A DNA stretch of 64,000 bases from Takakia lepidozioides. Its lineage: Eukaryota; Streptophyta; Takakiopsida; Takakiales; Takakiaceae. The DNA is taken from positions 11,532,001 through 11,596,000 of the forward strand of contig CM060731.1 in the NCBI GenBank assembly GCA_030704615.1, given 5' to 3'. Both the position numbers and the translations under genes were made by a program. The notes under the pieces were generated by a model. The model was not told where the DNA came from, did no database searches, and saw nothing but the letters and a program-made list of their open reading frames with translations. Below, piece by piece: positions 1-11,312 of this stretch. The stretch's first letter is position 1. Every line of letters begins with the position of its first letter.

Positions 1-203
1 CTCTAATTCAAACATGTGTTGGCTTTCTCTTCATACCCTCCTCTGTCTCCCCCTTCGTCTATTTCCTCATTTTGCAACCTCTGACAACCTGCTTCCAAGC
101 AACATTCCATTTTGAGCTGTTATGTCCCAAATGCAAGGACCTACTATGAAGAAAAAGCAACAGAAAAGAAGGAGCTGAATGAGTTGTGATTGTTGCTCTT
201 CAG

Positions 204-3200
204 ATCATTCACTACAACATGCCCCGCAGTCTGGAGCACTATGTCCAGGTAACAGCTGCAAGGATTTTTCTTTCACACTAGATAAAATGTGGTAGTAGCT
301 CAACAAAGACATGCATTAACCACGTCCTTTTATGGTCACACCATTCCTCGCATATTAGATGGAGAGCATATCTCTTTTGGCCATGTTTGATGTCTGCATC
401 TTAAACATGTCGTAGCACTGGTTTACAAAGAGGCACTATGGCCCATCTCCAGCTTGTATGTCCCATATACCTTCAGCCCAGGGTAATTTTGGAACTTTCA
501 TGCATGGAAAACATAGAAACTTCCCTTTCATAAATATGGAGAACCTGCGTCAGCCAGCATATGGTGTTCCCGTTTAATGTGTAACAGAATTACCTTGTTC
601 TGGATACAGGAAACCGGGCGTGCTGGCCGTGATGGCAGACCTGCCTATTGCCATCTCTTCCTGGACGACGTGGATTATCTGAAGCTCCGTAGCCTTGCAC
701 ATAGGTGCCACTTCTGACCCTTCATGATAATGGAATATGTGTTTCAAACAAGCGTGCTTTTGGACAGTGTTGCATTGCAGTATAATGCATGTACTATTTA
801 CACATGGGTAAGAGGTTGCTGCTTCGAGGATAATGAAATTGGTACATTGCTGCTCATCAGGCTCATATGTGGATCCTGTGGTAGTCAGAATCATACCAAC
901 AAAACACTTGAGCTTGTCATGATGATGGTGAGCTTGCAAAGGGAGAGGCTGAACCTTGTTGTCTGGTTATAAGAGGTTGACATTTGAGACACTAGTACAT
1001 GAAGCCTGTCTATCCTAGATGACAGATGTCCCTGAATATGTACAAACCTATCTCTGGCCACAAGGCTACGGCAAACGTCTTATTAGTACATTCTAAAGTA
1101 GAATGTCCATTTACAGAAGATATGAACTCAAGTCAGTGTTGTGGTGCAGTGATGGCTTGGACTCGTTTGCTGTAAACAAGTTCTTATGTAGAGTATTTCA
1201 GACTCCTCAAGTGGGTCCCTCTTGCGTCAGCTCAATTTGCATAGAACCGGCAGCCAATGAATTGGATCTGAAGGAAGAGGTAATTGATGACCATCTCGTT
1301 GAAAAGCTTTGTGCTTCTGAGAAGGGTGGGTTCTGGTAGAGACACATTTCATGAAAATTGCAAAAAGTTCTGCATCAAATCCTGACTAGCTGATTGGAGA
1401 ATATGATGTATAAAACTGGCAGCAACCAGCACGTTTGTCGTTTTTGTCAAGATCGTGGAAGCTGGCAGTTGTTGACAGTGCAATGTTATGCTCAAAATAT
1501 TAGGACTTACCAATAGAATATTCCGTGTCAAAGTCTCCACAACAACATACCACAACTCTCGAATGAGTGCAATGCATTGAGGATCGATAGCTTAGCCATA
1601 TCTTCACTTTCACAGGTGATGGCAACAATTCTATCCTTCTTGGAGGTGGGAGAAATGCAGTATGTACGTGTGCTTTCCAAACTCAAGGCTACATGTACCC
1701 TCACTTTCTACAAGGTAAGTGTTATCAGCTAATCTTCAAGAATCAGTTCCTAAAACTGCGAAAAAATGGAATGATGTCTGGAGTGTCCAAAAGCATTATC
1801 GCTGGTATTGACAAGTTATGTTGGGGTGTTCTCCACGACTCCCACAGTAAGAGCCTATTGTTACTTATTCTCTAACATGTGCAAAGCATCCCAAATTATA
1901 ACAGAGGACCAGTGCTTTAAGTGAGCAATGATTGATGTGTTAACAGGTGCACTTGAATGTTTTCAGAGCTCCCTGACATCTCTGGCAAAGCAAAGTCGTC
2001 TGGTGAATGCGATTGTACAAAGGTTCTCCCTCATGCTCCAACTCCAGTTTAATACAAGCCCTGTAGTAGTTCTTGTTCTTCTCCTGCTTCAATTTTTCTT
2101 GTTCTCCACTTCCTACATCCGCTCCCACAGACGAATTGCTGTTCACAGGGCTTGGGTCATTGTCTGTTGGATAGTAACCAACTATGAGTCTAATGACCCA
2201 TGTGTTGTCATCTCTCTTCTCTGTCATGGCACAGGAGCCAAGCCAAGCAGGGGCATCACACCTTCCAGGTGCCATCCATTGCAACTGACACAGGTCTCTC
2301 CTTATCGGAAGTCCAGAAAGAACTTCAAAGGTTACAGGTATGGCCTGTGCTAGGTGCAACAAATTCTAAATACCAAGATTTCTGTCATGGCATCACCTGT
2401 GTTTTTCATGCAGCCTGATTACGGAAAGGTTCTTTCATGTGGTGATTAGATTTATTCTTGATTTCCTGCATTGCTACTGAGCCTTAAGATCCAGCGTTCT
2501 TTCCCAAATGCATGGATTAATCATTTGTAGCTTACTGTTTGGAAAGTACCACGGTACTCGGTTTAACAGGTACATATGTTGTGGGGATGATTGCAGAGTG
2601 CAGGGGAAGTTTCTTACGAGCTTCAAGATCTTTCATTCTGCTTTGCAGTGCTAAGAATGCCTGAAGACATCTGTTCACTTACATCTGCTATCACTTCACA
2701 CTTGAGTGAAGTGGAACGTTGCAAGGTCAGCATTCAAGCCGAAATGGTGCTTGCCTGCTGGGCAATGAGAGGTTTTGTTGATGGAGAGATTAATAATTAA
2801 AACATCTAGGGTGAGCATGGATAGAGAATTCCCTGGGGGTTCATTACTGATCCTGCACATCTACACATGAGAAGAGAAGGAAAGTTAGAGATGGAGACTG
2901 GTCAGCATTCCCTGTGAAGCTACCTGATATGCTCCATCATTTGACATTGTCTTGACATCACTACAATATGTGCCATTTCACTTCTTTCCCGTGTTCCCTG
3001 AATAGTTCCGTCAGAATTCTCAGCGATCTCACTAAAATGAAGAATGGGAAGTCAGGAGGGCATTGCAAATGGACGTTTTTAAAACTGCATGAGGAATTCT
3101 CGGAATTATTCTCCGAATTCCTAACTTTTTAAGTTAGTGGGGCAGGTGGCGAAACTGGATGCTATGTATGTTGCAGCATCAGCAGCAGCTGCTGAGACAG

Positions 3201-4277
3201 ACAAGGTGGACAATGAGCTCCTGGAAGGCTCTGCTGTACCTGGTCAACAGGCTTCTTTACAAAAAAGTATTCACTCATACTTCAGCACTGATGAAGACCG
3301 CCCGTTCTCTCAAACCGTGCCTAGCATTGTGGAGGCCAGCAGGTATTCTTTCCAACCTGCACACTTACCATGAACTACCAGAGCATTTGCATGCCCAACA
3401 TGGCTTTCAAATGGAAGGAAACAGTTCTGTTTGTTCACTAATTCTCACATGTGATTACCTCAACATTTCAATGAGCTGTCTCTGTTCTGAACTCACTTGT
3501 CTGTGATTGTGCTCTGTGCAGCTCCTTCTTGCGAGCAGACATCAAGGTCCAATCAGAACATCCTAATCCATTTGCATTTTCCTTTCTCCACTGTTTTTTC
3601 CCAGCACCGACAAAACTCTGCTGAAGCTTTTAAAAATGAATAGTAACAGCCGCACGGGTCATGGTGTTTCTTGTTAAGCCAGCAGTCTTGTGACACCACC
3701 TTGAATCTGTGTTCTTTGAATGTTTTGGGTTTTTCTGTCCATCCAGGTGTTCTTAAGGGCCCATGAGCACAACAATTTTACAGGCAGGGCTATTGCTCGA
3801 ATCTTTCATGGGTTATGGAGCCCAGCATATCCCTACGCAAGCTGGTCGAAAAACCACTTCTGGTAAGTAAAGCTCTATAGACACCGTTATTTTCTGCAAA
3901 TCCTATGTCCAGTTGCAAACAGCCTTCTGGATTGAACTTCATCAGATGTGCAGTTTGATGGTGAAGGCAACTCGGCCAATTTTGCTTGGCGGTATTTTGT
4001 TTGACCATATCATTGAACTCATCAAAGTAGGCTGGCATGTTCGGAAGTAATGATCTCTTGGAAAAGTGCTTGTGCATTCTTAGGAGCTCCTTTAGGAACT
4101 TCAGGTACACCACCAGCTGAAAACATGACTGCTCAGATATTGAGGAAAAATGCATTACACTGGCTTGTTTGCAGGGGGCGTTATTCTAAAACAGACTTTC
4201 ATGCAGTCAAGCAAGCCGCTTCCAGTGAAATACTGGACCTTCGGTCTAAGAAGAAATTGTCAAATGTCTCATTGTGA
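204..4277 (+). CDS. RECQL5: RecQ5/RECQL4-like DNA helicase, 3' part (eleven exons)
   Basis: This is the C-terminal part of a RecQ-family ATP-dependent 3'-5' DNA helicase, a nuclear genome-maintenance enzyme; the 5' exons lie left of the window. Eleven exons fit with GT-AG borders and matching phase: 204-248, 610-704, 1150-1279, 1616-1714, 1967-2022, 2235-2337, 2597-2725, 3146-3342, 3522-3546, 3747-3862 and 4175-4277 (TGA), coding 365 residues. The first reads IIHYNMPRSLEHYVQ and the second GRAGRDGRPAYCHLFL, which is RecQ motif VI. Then come SDGLDSFAVNKFLCRVF, KEEVMATILSFLEV, SEVQKELQRLQ, VERCKVAKLDAMY and ARIFHGLWSPAYPYASW. This series follows plant 'Q-like 5' helicases, the plant relatives of human RECQL4, as I remember them; RecQ1-4 tails differ. 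No stop or frameshift was seen. RecQ membership is certain; the subgroup is inferred from the tail motifs. Confidence 0.88.
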
Positions 4278-5222
4278 CCATCTCCAAGGCAATAGGAACA
4301 AACTCTGGTCCACATGGGACTTGGATTAGATAAGCTACAACCTCATTGATGATGTCTGGAAAACCAGAGCAGCTATCAAAAGAGAACAGATTTACTGTAT
4401 CATTTGCAAATATGGACAACTAATTGAATGGAGAATACCCAAGAAGTTGATCCATATTGGACCACATTTCATCTACTATCACCTGCTTTGCAGCTGGCAC
4501 CACTTCTATCCCAGCTGGTTGTGCAATATCATGGTATGTCATGGTTTCACAAGAATTGATTATGTGCAAGACAACTACCAAGCTCACAATATTTCTTCCC
4601 ACACAGGCTCTAACATGTCGCTGCCCAGCCATCAAGCTATTTTGGCAGCCCAGCACTGGGGCTCTGGGATGGTATGGTACAGGATGCACAAGGATTGCAT
4701 AGTCACCAGCGCATCTCTGACTCTACAGTTTACTCTGACTACTTTAAATGTCCACGGGGCTGACTTGAATGTAAATGGTGATGTTAACTCCAGCTGCCAA
4801 TAGAACCTTCTAGAGAAACAAAACTCCTCATATCAGTAGTAACAGCTATTACTTCACTCCCAAAATAAGAAATGGAGTAGTAGCTTACTCATTGTAGTCA
4901 GGTTCCCCCTTCATTTCAAGATCATCCAAAAAGTGCCTGGTCCAGTAACTTTAGCATAGCAGGCAGGCTCCGTCTCCTTCATAACCAGACAATTACTTGT
5001 CAAGCTCTCTCAATCAAAGAATGGTTACAGAGATACAGACAAAGAAAATTTGGAGAGAAGACTTGCTATCCAACTTCCAAGTGAAGTAGCTGAGACAGGT
5101 TGGCCATGATAATCCAGGCGATGACTTCTTTGTTTTGGAGCCGTCTGGCGGTGGACATTTCCAGTAGCTCACCTTCTCGCAAAGAAGGCATGAGTAGCTT
5201 CTTGCCATTGTACAGAGTACAC
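4278..5222. other. Convergent 3' intergenic spacer
   Basis: This 945-bp gap separates the stops of the RecQ-like gene (+) and the LeuRS gene (-), so it must hold both 3' UTRs and terminators. Open frames here have no recognisable domain and no splice logic. No RNA gene or repeat was seen. Confidence 0.6.
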
Positions 5223-8200
5223 TCAATGATGTCCGAGGTCAGTCGTTTGCAGTTTCAACATTTGTAGCTCTTTCTCTCCAACGTCCTTGTGTGAAATTTC
5301 AGAAGCTGACAGGAATGCAGCAACGGGGTTTCCAGGAGTTGGCGGTGCTTGATTTAGATGGGGCAGATGTGGGCCTGCCATGGCCAGGGCATCAGCATCC
5401 ATGAAGGAATAGATGTTCACCTTCTCCAACAGCAGCTGCTTGGCAATGAAATCCACATTTTCTTGAAGGACTTCAATCTCTCCAAAAGGGAGTCTCAAGT
5501 CCAATGCGTGCTCGCCAACTGTGAGAGTTTCATCTTTCTTGAACTTTATGAAGGGCATGCACTGCTTCTGGATCTGTTTGAAATCCGCCTGACCAACAGA
5601 ACTGCTCTTAAGAGCCGATATTATTTCTGAGTCGGGGGAAAAGGTTCGTGTATCATGGTGGTACTTAGATTGCAAGATCTTCATGCACTCCTCCTGCCAC
5701 CCACCATACTTCTCAGCAACAAAGATCAATGCAATGGAGGGTTTGGAAGGTGCAGGACCGGAGGCACCTTTTCCAGCTTGCTTTGCTTTCTTGGGTGCTG
5801 ATTGCTTTTGCAGTACTTTTCTCAAACTTACAATTACGTCCTGCAAATACTTGTTGGCACGTTGAAGTGTGAAGTCTGGGGGGCTGGCTGAAGGCCAGCC
5901 TGCTTTGACTGCAAATCCCTCTCTCTTGAATATCTCAGCCCACACATACTCTGCGTAATGTGGGCATATAGGAGTGAGCAGCCGTGTTTGCACATCCATG
6001 AAGCGCCAAACCAGGTCCTTCTGCATTCCTGCTGACATACAAGCAAGCCTGTATTCATCACGGGCTGTTTGAAGATCATAAAACCCTGTCTTGAGCGCCT
6101 CCCGGAACATCATGGAGTTGTAACTATCCTCTGTCATCTTTAATGCAATATTTATCTCATTCTCAAATACCCGGTCAGCAAATGTAGTAACAGCTTCTGT
6201 CCGTAGGGATGAATCTGCAGCTATCACTTCCTCCATCCATGTCAACTCTTTGGTCAGACGCAGAATGGCCGAGTTCGCTGTCTCGAACACAAAGTTGGCA
6301 TCGTCCATGCCATCTCCAGCATCAGCTAACGCAAATCGTGTGGCATCAGCTGAAAATAATTCAATGGCAGAGAGGATTGTCAAGAAGTTGCCAGTGGATT
6401 TAGACATCTTCTCACTGTTAAGCATGAGATGCCCATTGCACCGGAATCCATGAGGCCACTTCTCCTCGGGGAACATGGCAGTGTGATTGTAAACACAGAA
6501 GGTCAAATGGTTCTGAATAAGATCCTTTCCAGATGCCCGCAGGTCAACTGGGTACCAGAACTCAAACTCTTTCCTCATTTCATGCAGGAGACTAGCAGGA
6601 ATGACAGTATCAGGCATGGGGCCATCTAGAAATATGTAGTCCCACACGTCTTGACTCAGCTGCTCTGGTTTCACGGCACGATCTCCCCCGCCATACAAAT
6701 CTCCACCATGAAGGAGATGAGCAACCGTGTAGTAAGCCATGTAGATAGTAGAATCTGAGAGTGACTCAATGAGGAACTGGGGATCCCATGGGAGCCGCGT
6801 CCCCAGACCAAATGATCTCGAGCATGCCCACTGGTTGAGCCATCCCAGGGTATGTTCAAAACCATGGCGGGTCTCATCATGGTACAGCTCCATACCAGCA
6901 AAGCATTTCTCCGCTAGGGCCTTCCATTTGGTCTCTCCATATAGCAGGTACCACTGATCAGTGAGAGCAACAACACATTCATCACCTGACCTGGACATCA
7001 CCTTCTTCTCCGGTTCACTGTACTTCAGAGCCAACCCTGCATCCTCCAGCATCTTTCGTATCACTGGCTTTGCATCCTGGACCTTGCAACCTGCGTGCTC
7101 CCCAACCAGCATTGTTCCCTCTGTAAAACCCTTAAGATAAGTGAGTCTTTTGGCTTCAGCAAGCTTGTCCTTCTCGTTCTGGCTCTGAATTCTCAGATCC
7201 ACACACACCTTCTCTGCTGCCCTATCTCCAAACCCAGGAATGTTGATGATGGGAATGAGTTCATATGGCAGTACCCATTCATCCTTCACCTTGAATTTCT
7301 GACGAAGTGCTGGCTTTGACTTCAGATCCTTAAGTGCCATATAGTCATCTGGTGCATCGCTTGGAACACTAGTCACAATCCCTGTGCCTTTGTCTGTAAG
7401 AATGGTTAGCATGGGTAGTGCATATATGACTGGGTGGGCTGTCAAAGGCGATTGCAGTGGAAGCCCAATTAGATCCTGTCCTGTCAGCTCCAGAAGACAA
7501 CTGGGCTTCTCGGGAGTCTTGGAATGGTGTTGGTATGCAAGGTTGAGAGCTGCCCGCTTGGTTATCACAAAGACCTCAGTCTCATTGATTTCAAATGCTC
7601 CATACTGACCCGTGGGCAGAACCCATGCATTGGTTTGCCCGAACATAGTCTCCGGCCGCAATGTTGCTGCAGCAAGATAAACCCTCTTCCCTTTCAAAGC
7701 CTCGAGTTTTCCTGTCAAAGGAGGCTTGACTTCCATCTTAATCAGTGTGTACTCCTGTGGCTGTACCCCCTCGCCAGACGCCCTGTCGTGGTCTGCACAG
7801 GGCTGGCCGTCAAGAGGCGAATAGATGGTGTACCGCATGTCCTTCACCACCTTGCCTAAGGTCTTCAGAGTTTGGAGATGCCAGCGCACAAATGAGTCGT
7901 AATAGGGATTCATGTCTGTGGTGATGAAAGAGCGGCGCCAGTCCACTCCCACTCCCAGTGCCTTCAAATGATTCATAGCTAATGGAGGAAAATACTCCAG
8001 CCAATAATATGGATCCTTGAATTTTCCTATCTCATCGTCCTCCAGGTCTAGGGATTGCATAATCTCCCACTGATATTTAGCAATTCCACTTTTTGCAGCT
8101 GCTTTGGACTTCTTGCTCTTGAACTTTTCTGGCTCAGCTCGGTCAGTATCATGTTGCTGTGGTGGTGGTGGATCGGCTGCAGTAGGAGGAGCGCCAATTT

Positions 8201-8612
8201 GAGACAATTCATCTGCACCACGAATAGGGAACACTGGGGGATCTCCAAACTCTGCAACCTCCCGCGCTAATTTGTCTGCACAGGCCTTGATAGGCATCCC
8301 GGTGCAGTGGAAGCCGAAAGGGAACAGTACTTGCCGCCCTCTCAGACGCTGATAAGCAGATGCAAACTCCACCTTACACAGAGAGAAAGCATGACCCAGG
8401 TGGAGAAGTCCATTCATGTAAGGATAGGGGAAGTTTCCAAAGAACTTTTCACCTTCCTTGGCTGGCGGCACCCCCGCCTCCACCTCAAATACTCTTGCAT
8501 CCTCCCAACGTTTCTGCACTCCTCTCTCTATCTCCAGCAGCTTATCCCTCCTGGCATGACTCTTCGCACCCTCCATCGTCGTTCCGTGCGTGTGGCCACC
8601 CCCTGCCGCCAC
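5223..8612 (-). CDS. LeuRS: Cytosolic leucyl-tRNA synthetase, single exon
   Basis: This class I synthetase charges tRNA-Leu with leucine for cytosolic translation. One uninterrupted frame encodes 1129 residues, the usual size of archaeal/eukaryotic-type LeuRS (about 1050-1150). The HIGH-type signature is HLGH at residues 71-74 within YPYMNGLLHLGHAFS. The CP1 editing domain begins near residue 317 with the threonine-rich strand TLRPETMFGQTNAWV, and the second signature KMSKS lies near residue 735 (NSEKMSKSTGNF). An anticodon-binding helical domain and the long eukaryotic C-terminal extension follow. There is no organelle transit peptide. A lysine-rich insert near residues 160-180 and a His/Gly-rich first twelve residues are local features. 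Met13 (MEGAKSHARRDK) is an equally plausible start because conservation begins just after it. Intronless cytosolic LeuRS is also known in Arabidopsis. The gene converges on the RecQ gene. Confidence 0.96.
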   Translation of the reverse strand: MAAGGGHTHGTTMEGAKSHARRDKLLEIERGVQKRWEDARVFEVEAGVPPAKEGEKFFGNFPYPYMNGLLHLGHAFSLCKVEFASAYQRLRGRQVLFPFGFHCTGMPIKACADKLAREVAEFGDPPVFPIRGADELSQIGAPPTAADPPPPQQHDTDRAEPEKFKSKKSKAAAKSGIAKYQWEIMQSLDLEDDEIGKFKDPYYWLEYFPPLAMNHLKALGVGVDWRRSFITTDMNPYYDSFVRWHLQTLKTLGKVVKDMRYTIYSPLDGQPCADHDRASGEGVQPQEYTLIKMEVKPPLTGKLEALKGKRVYLAAATLRPETMFGQTNAWVLPTGQYGAFEINETEVFVITKRAALNLAYQHHSKTPEKPSCLLELTGQDLIGLPLQSPLTAHPVIYALPMLTILTDKGTGIVTSVPSDAPDDYMALKDLKSKPALRQKFKVKDEWVLPYELIPIINIPGFGDRAAEKVCVDLRIQSQNEKDKLAEAKRLTYLKGFTEGTMLVGEHAGCKVQDAKPVIRKMLEDAGLALKYSEPEKKVMSRSGDECVVALTDQWYLLYGETKWKALAEKCFAGMELYHDETRHGFEHTLGWLNQWACSRSFGLGTRLPWDPQFLIESLSDSTIYMAYYTVAHLLHGGDLYGGGDRAVKPEQLSQDVWDYIFLDGPMPDTVIPASLLHEMRKEFEFWYPVDLRASGKDLIQNHLTFCVYNHTAMFPEEKWPHGFRCNGHLMLNSEKMSKSTGNFLTILSAIELFSADATRFALADAGDGMDDANFVFETANSAILRLTKELTWMEEVIAADSSLRTEAVTTFADRVFENEINIALKMTEDSYNSMMFREALKTGFYDLQTARDEYRLACMSAGMQKDLVWRFMDVQTRLLTPICPHYAEYVWAEIFKREGFAVKAGWPSASPPDFTLQRANKYLQDVIVSLRKVLQKQSAPKKAKQAGKGASGPAPSKPSIALIFVAEKYGGWQEECMKILQSKYHHDTRTFSPDSEIISALKSSSVGQADFKQIQKQCMPFIKFKKDETLTVGEHALDLRLPFGEIEVLQENVDFIAKQLLLEKVNIYSFMDADALAMAGPHLPHLNQAPPTPGNPVAAFLSASEISHKDVGEKELQMLKLQTTDLGHH

Positions 8613-11312
8613 TTTCTCAACCTCTCCCCCTCTCTCTCACTTAACCCATAAACCCTTCAATCCCTCCACAAACAGAGCGGAACAAAGTCGCTACTAGGGA
8701 AAAGGGTTTAACGCTCCTTCAGCTCTGCGCACCTCAGTGACTGGCAGAAACCTCTTCACCCAAATCTACCTCTTCAACCTCGTAAACACTGAACAGTGAA
8801 CACTTTTGATCTGGGTCGTTGATCTGAAAAAGAAAAAGAAACAGGTAAGAAAACATTTCTCTGTTGAGTCTTCCAGGGTACGCTTTTTCTTCATTACTCA
8901 TTTCTGTTCCTTCACTGCAACATTTCTGTTCTTTCCTTACGAGGTCAGGATGGTTTATGTCAACCACTGAACTGCGCAGTAAATTTGGGTGAAGCTTCAG
9001 TAGTAGAATGCTACACTGTGTTCTTCGTGTCTGAAGGAGCTTCAAACCCTAGCGACTTTGTTTCGCTTTGTTTGTGGAGAACGAAAAATATCATCACCCT
9101 TGGTAAGAACTATCGGGCTATTAGTAGTGTATCGGGAGCAGCTCTGGGATATTCGTGTTTTGAGAGAATTTGAATTTGAAGGGGTTGAGGTTTCCGAAAA
9201 AATCACACCAGACAGGCTCTGCATCTTCCGCTTGTTTCCCCTTGTCGTATCCACTTGGATCATATAGCCGGATGGTGGAGTGAAGAGGAGATGTGAGTCG
9301 TAGATTACCCACAAGAGCACTTCTCTCCGGGGAATCACTGACCTTCGTCGTGTTGATGACAATGATGCTTGGGCTTGGAAAGTGTAGGTCTGTCAAGGTA
9401 TGCCTGGGGAGGCATGCAGCATCGCCACTAGGCTGGCACGATTCTTGAGCTCTAGCTGCTCTCCTCCGCGCCCTACAAATATTGTGCTTCGTTCTAGTTC
9501 GGCGCCTTCGCGAGCTGTGAAGGTGGGAATCGTTCTCACATTCCCGGGTATTGACGCCTGTGGTGATTTCTGCTTAAGTTGAGAGGTGGGTTTTCGATTC
9601 GGTTCAGGAAGGTGGGGGCGCAGCTGAGATAAGAAATAACATTGATATTCTCTTGGATTGTAGGCTTTGGAGGTGGAATTCGACAATGGAGTGAAGCATT
9701 GCTACCCAGCTGAGTTTCTACGAGTGCAAAGCCCCTCGGCAGACAACAAGCGTAAGACAGCATCCGGTGAATTGAGGGTTCGGCTTCCCTCTCACGAGTC
9801 TTTTGAATGCCATTGGAATCGATCAGAAGGATTGAATGTCTGAAATGTATAGTGATCCTAAATGCAAAGACCAGGCATGACTCTTGAGTCATTCAGGTGT
9901 CTCAATTTACCTCATGTGGGCTTTGATGGGGACTGCCAAGGGGATGAGAATGTGAAAGAAAGATGTGGGCATGGGCCTACTGCTCTTGTCTATCAACTTT
10001 ATGCTTTGCTTAACAGTTAGTATCCCACTGCACAGGAAGTTGGTGACTGGCTTGGTGAATCAACTGTCTTTCAAGTCCCAAAACCAAAGTCGTGGCATGG
10101 CAGGTAGTATCTGGGAGGAGGCATGTGGCCATTATGTCGGTGGAGCCTGTGGGAAATTATGGCATAAGGTGAGCTCACCCTGGAAACAGGCTCCACTCTT
10201 TCTTGTTTACATCAGGGCAGTCCACCTTCAGGCAGATAGCAGATTGGTACAACATCCTGTGAAGATAGGGGGATCTGTTGAGTTTTTCACCCAGGACAGA
10301 GCGCCATTTTTTCTGAGGCCCTGCCAACTACAAGATCCAGCGCAGATGATGGTGTCATTTCAGATGTACCGCATCCCTGACGGAGACCTGCAGCTCTCCC
10401 TTCTGCAGCTTACCTGTATGAGGCAATGCAGCTTAGTGTAACGTTTGTGATTCTGTTCTTCTTTTGGTCTCTGTGGTTATTCTATCTTGTCCTGCGGAGT
10501 CTGTCCCTTGGGCCCTTTGCCTCTGGTGGCTGCATTGTCAGGGGCAGATTCTGTATCTGACAGATGTATACAGCAGCTGCCTTCAGTTATGATGACCTGA
10601 AATATTTAGCAGCTTTACATACTTGCGGCACTCTATCCCTTCTGTTGCATCACATGCAGTCATATGTATAACTCAAGTGGATCAATTTTCATGGTCATGG
10701 CACGGATCTGAATTCGTTTTTGTATGTGAATCAGGATTGCGTTTGATGATCTGCATGACACAGGGATCTACACATGGGATTTTCTTTACATGCTTGGCCA
10801 GCACAAGTTCCAGATTATGCGACGGTACCTCGTGGCTCTGAAACAGTGGGGCCTCGGCCGGGATCCTCCTTCCAGAAAGTAGATGGTGCCCAATACCTAA
10901 CCCTGCTCATTACAGGCAGCTCATTGTCTGCCACCATGAGGGTTTGCAGTAGTGACATCCTTAAACTCTGCTTGCAAGCAAGTTTTGCTTCTGAATCACT
11001 GAAAAACCTACAATGTCTAGTTCGCACAGTGCATGTTTGTATTTTAATAAAGGTTGCATTTGGAGTCAGGGTTGCCACTTCTTTCCCACACTATCAACGC
11101 CTGTTTCTAGGAATCCGGCGTCTGTGTAACAAAGTCCTGCCATTTTGGTACAATCTCGCAGCTGGTTTACTCTCATACACAATTGTACAATACCATTTCA
11201 AAGGGGAAGACTCCAAGCTGATGGCATCAGCGCAGAGGAATCAGTAAGCAGCACTTAAACAACCTCTTTGGCAAATGCTAAGTGTGCATGGTGTGGAGCT
11301 ACCAACAGTCCC
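8613..11312. other. LeuRS upstream region and long intergenic stretch
   Basis: The LeuRS promoter and 5' UTR must lie at the left side of this 2.7-kb stretch. The 3' flank of the HERP-like gene is at the right. Several frames of 60-158 codons exist, the longest at 9965-10441 (+), but none shows a known domain, splice-consistent neighbours or compositional bias I trust. A non-coding transcript or an unrecognised gene cannot be excluded. Confidence 0.45.

Noticed and set aside
1940-2362. 140-codon minus-strand frame over the RecQ exons
   Set aside because: Antisense to well-supported exons and introns of the helicase.
9965-10441. 158-codon plus-strand frame upstream of LeuRS
   Set aside because: No domain, no coherent splice partners, no coding-like composition; kept only as part of an intergenic description.
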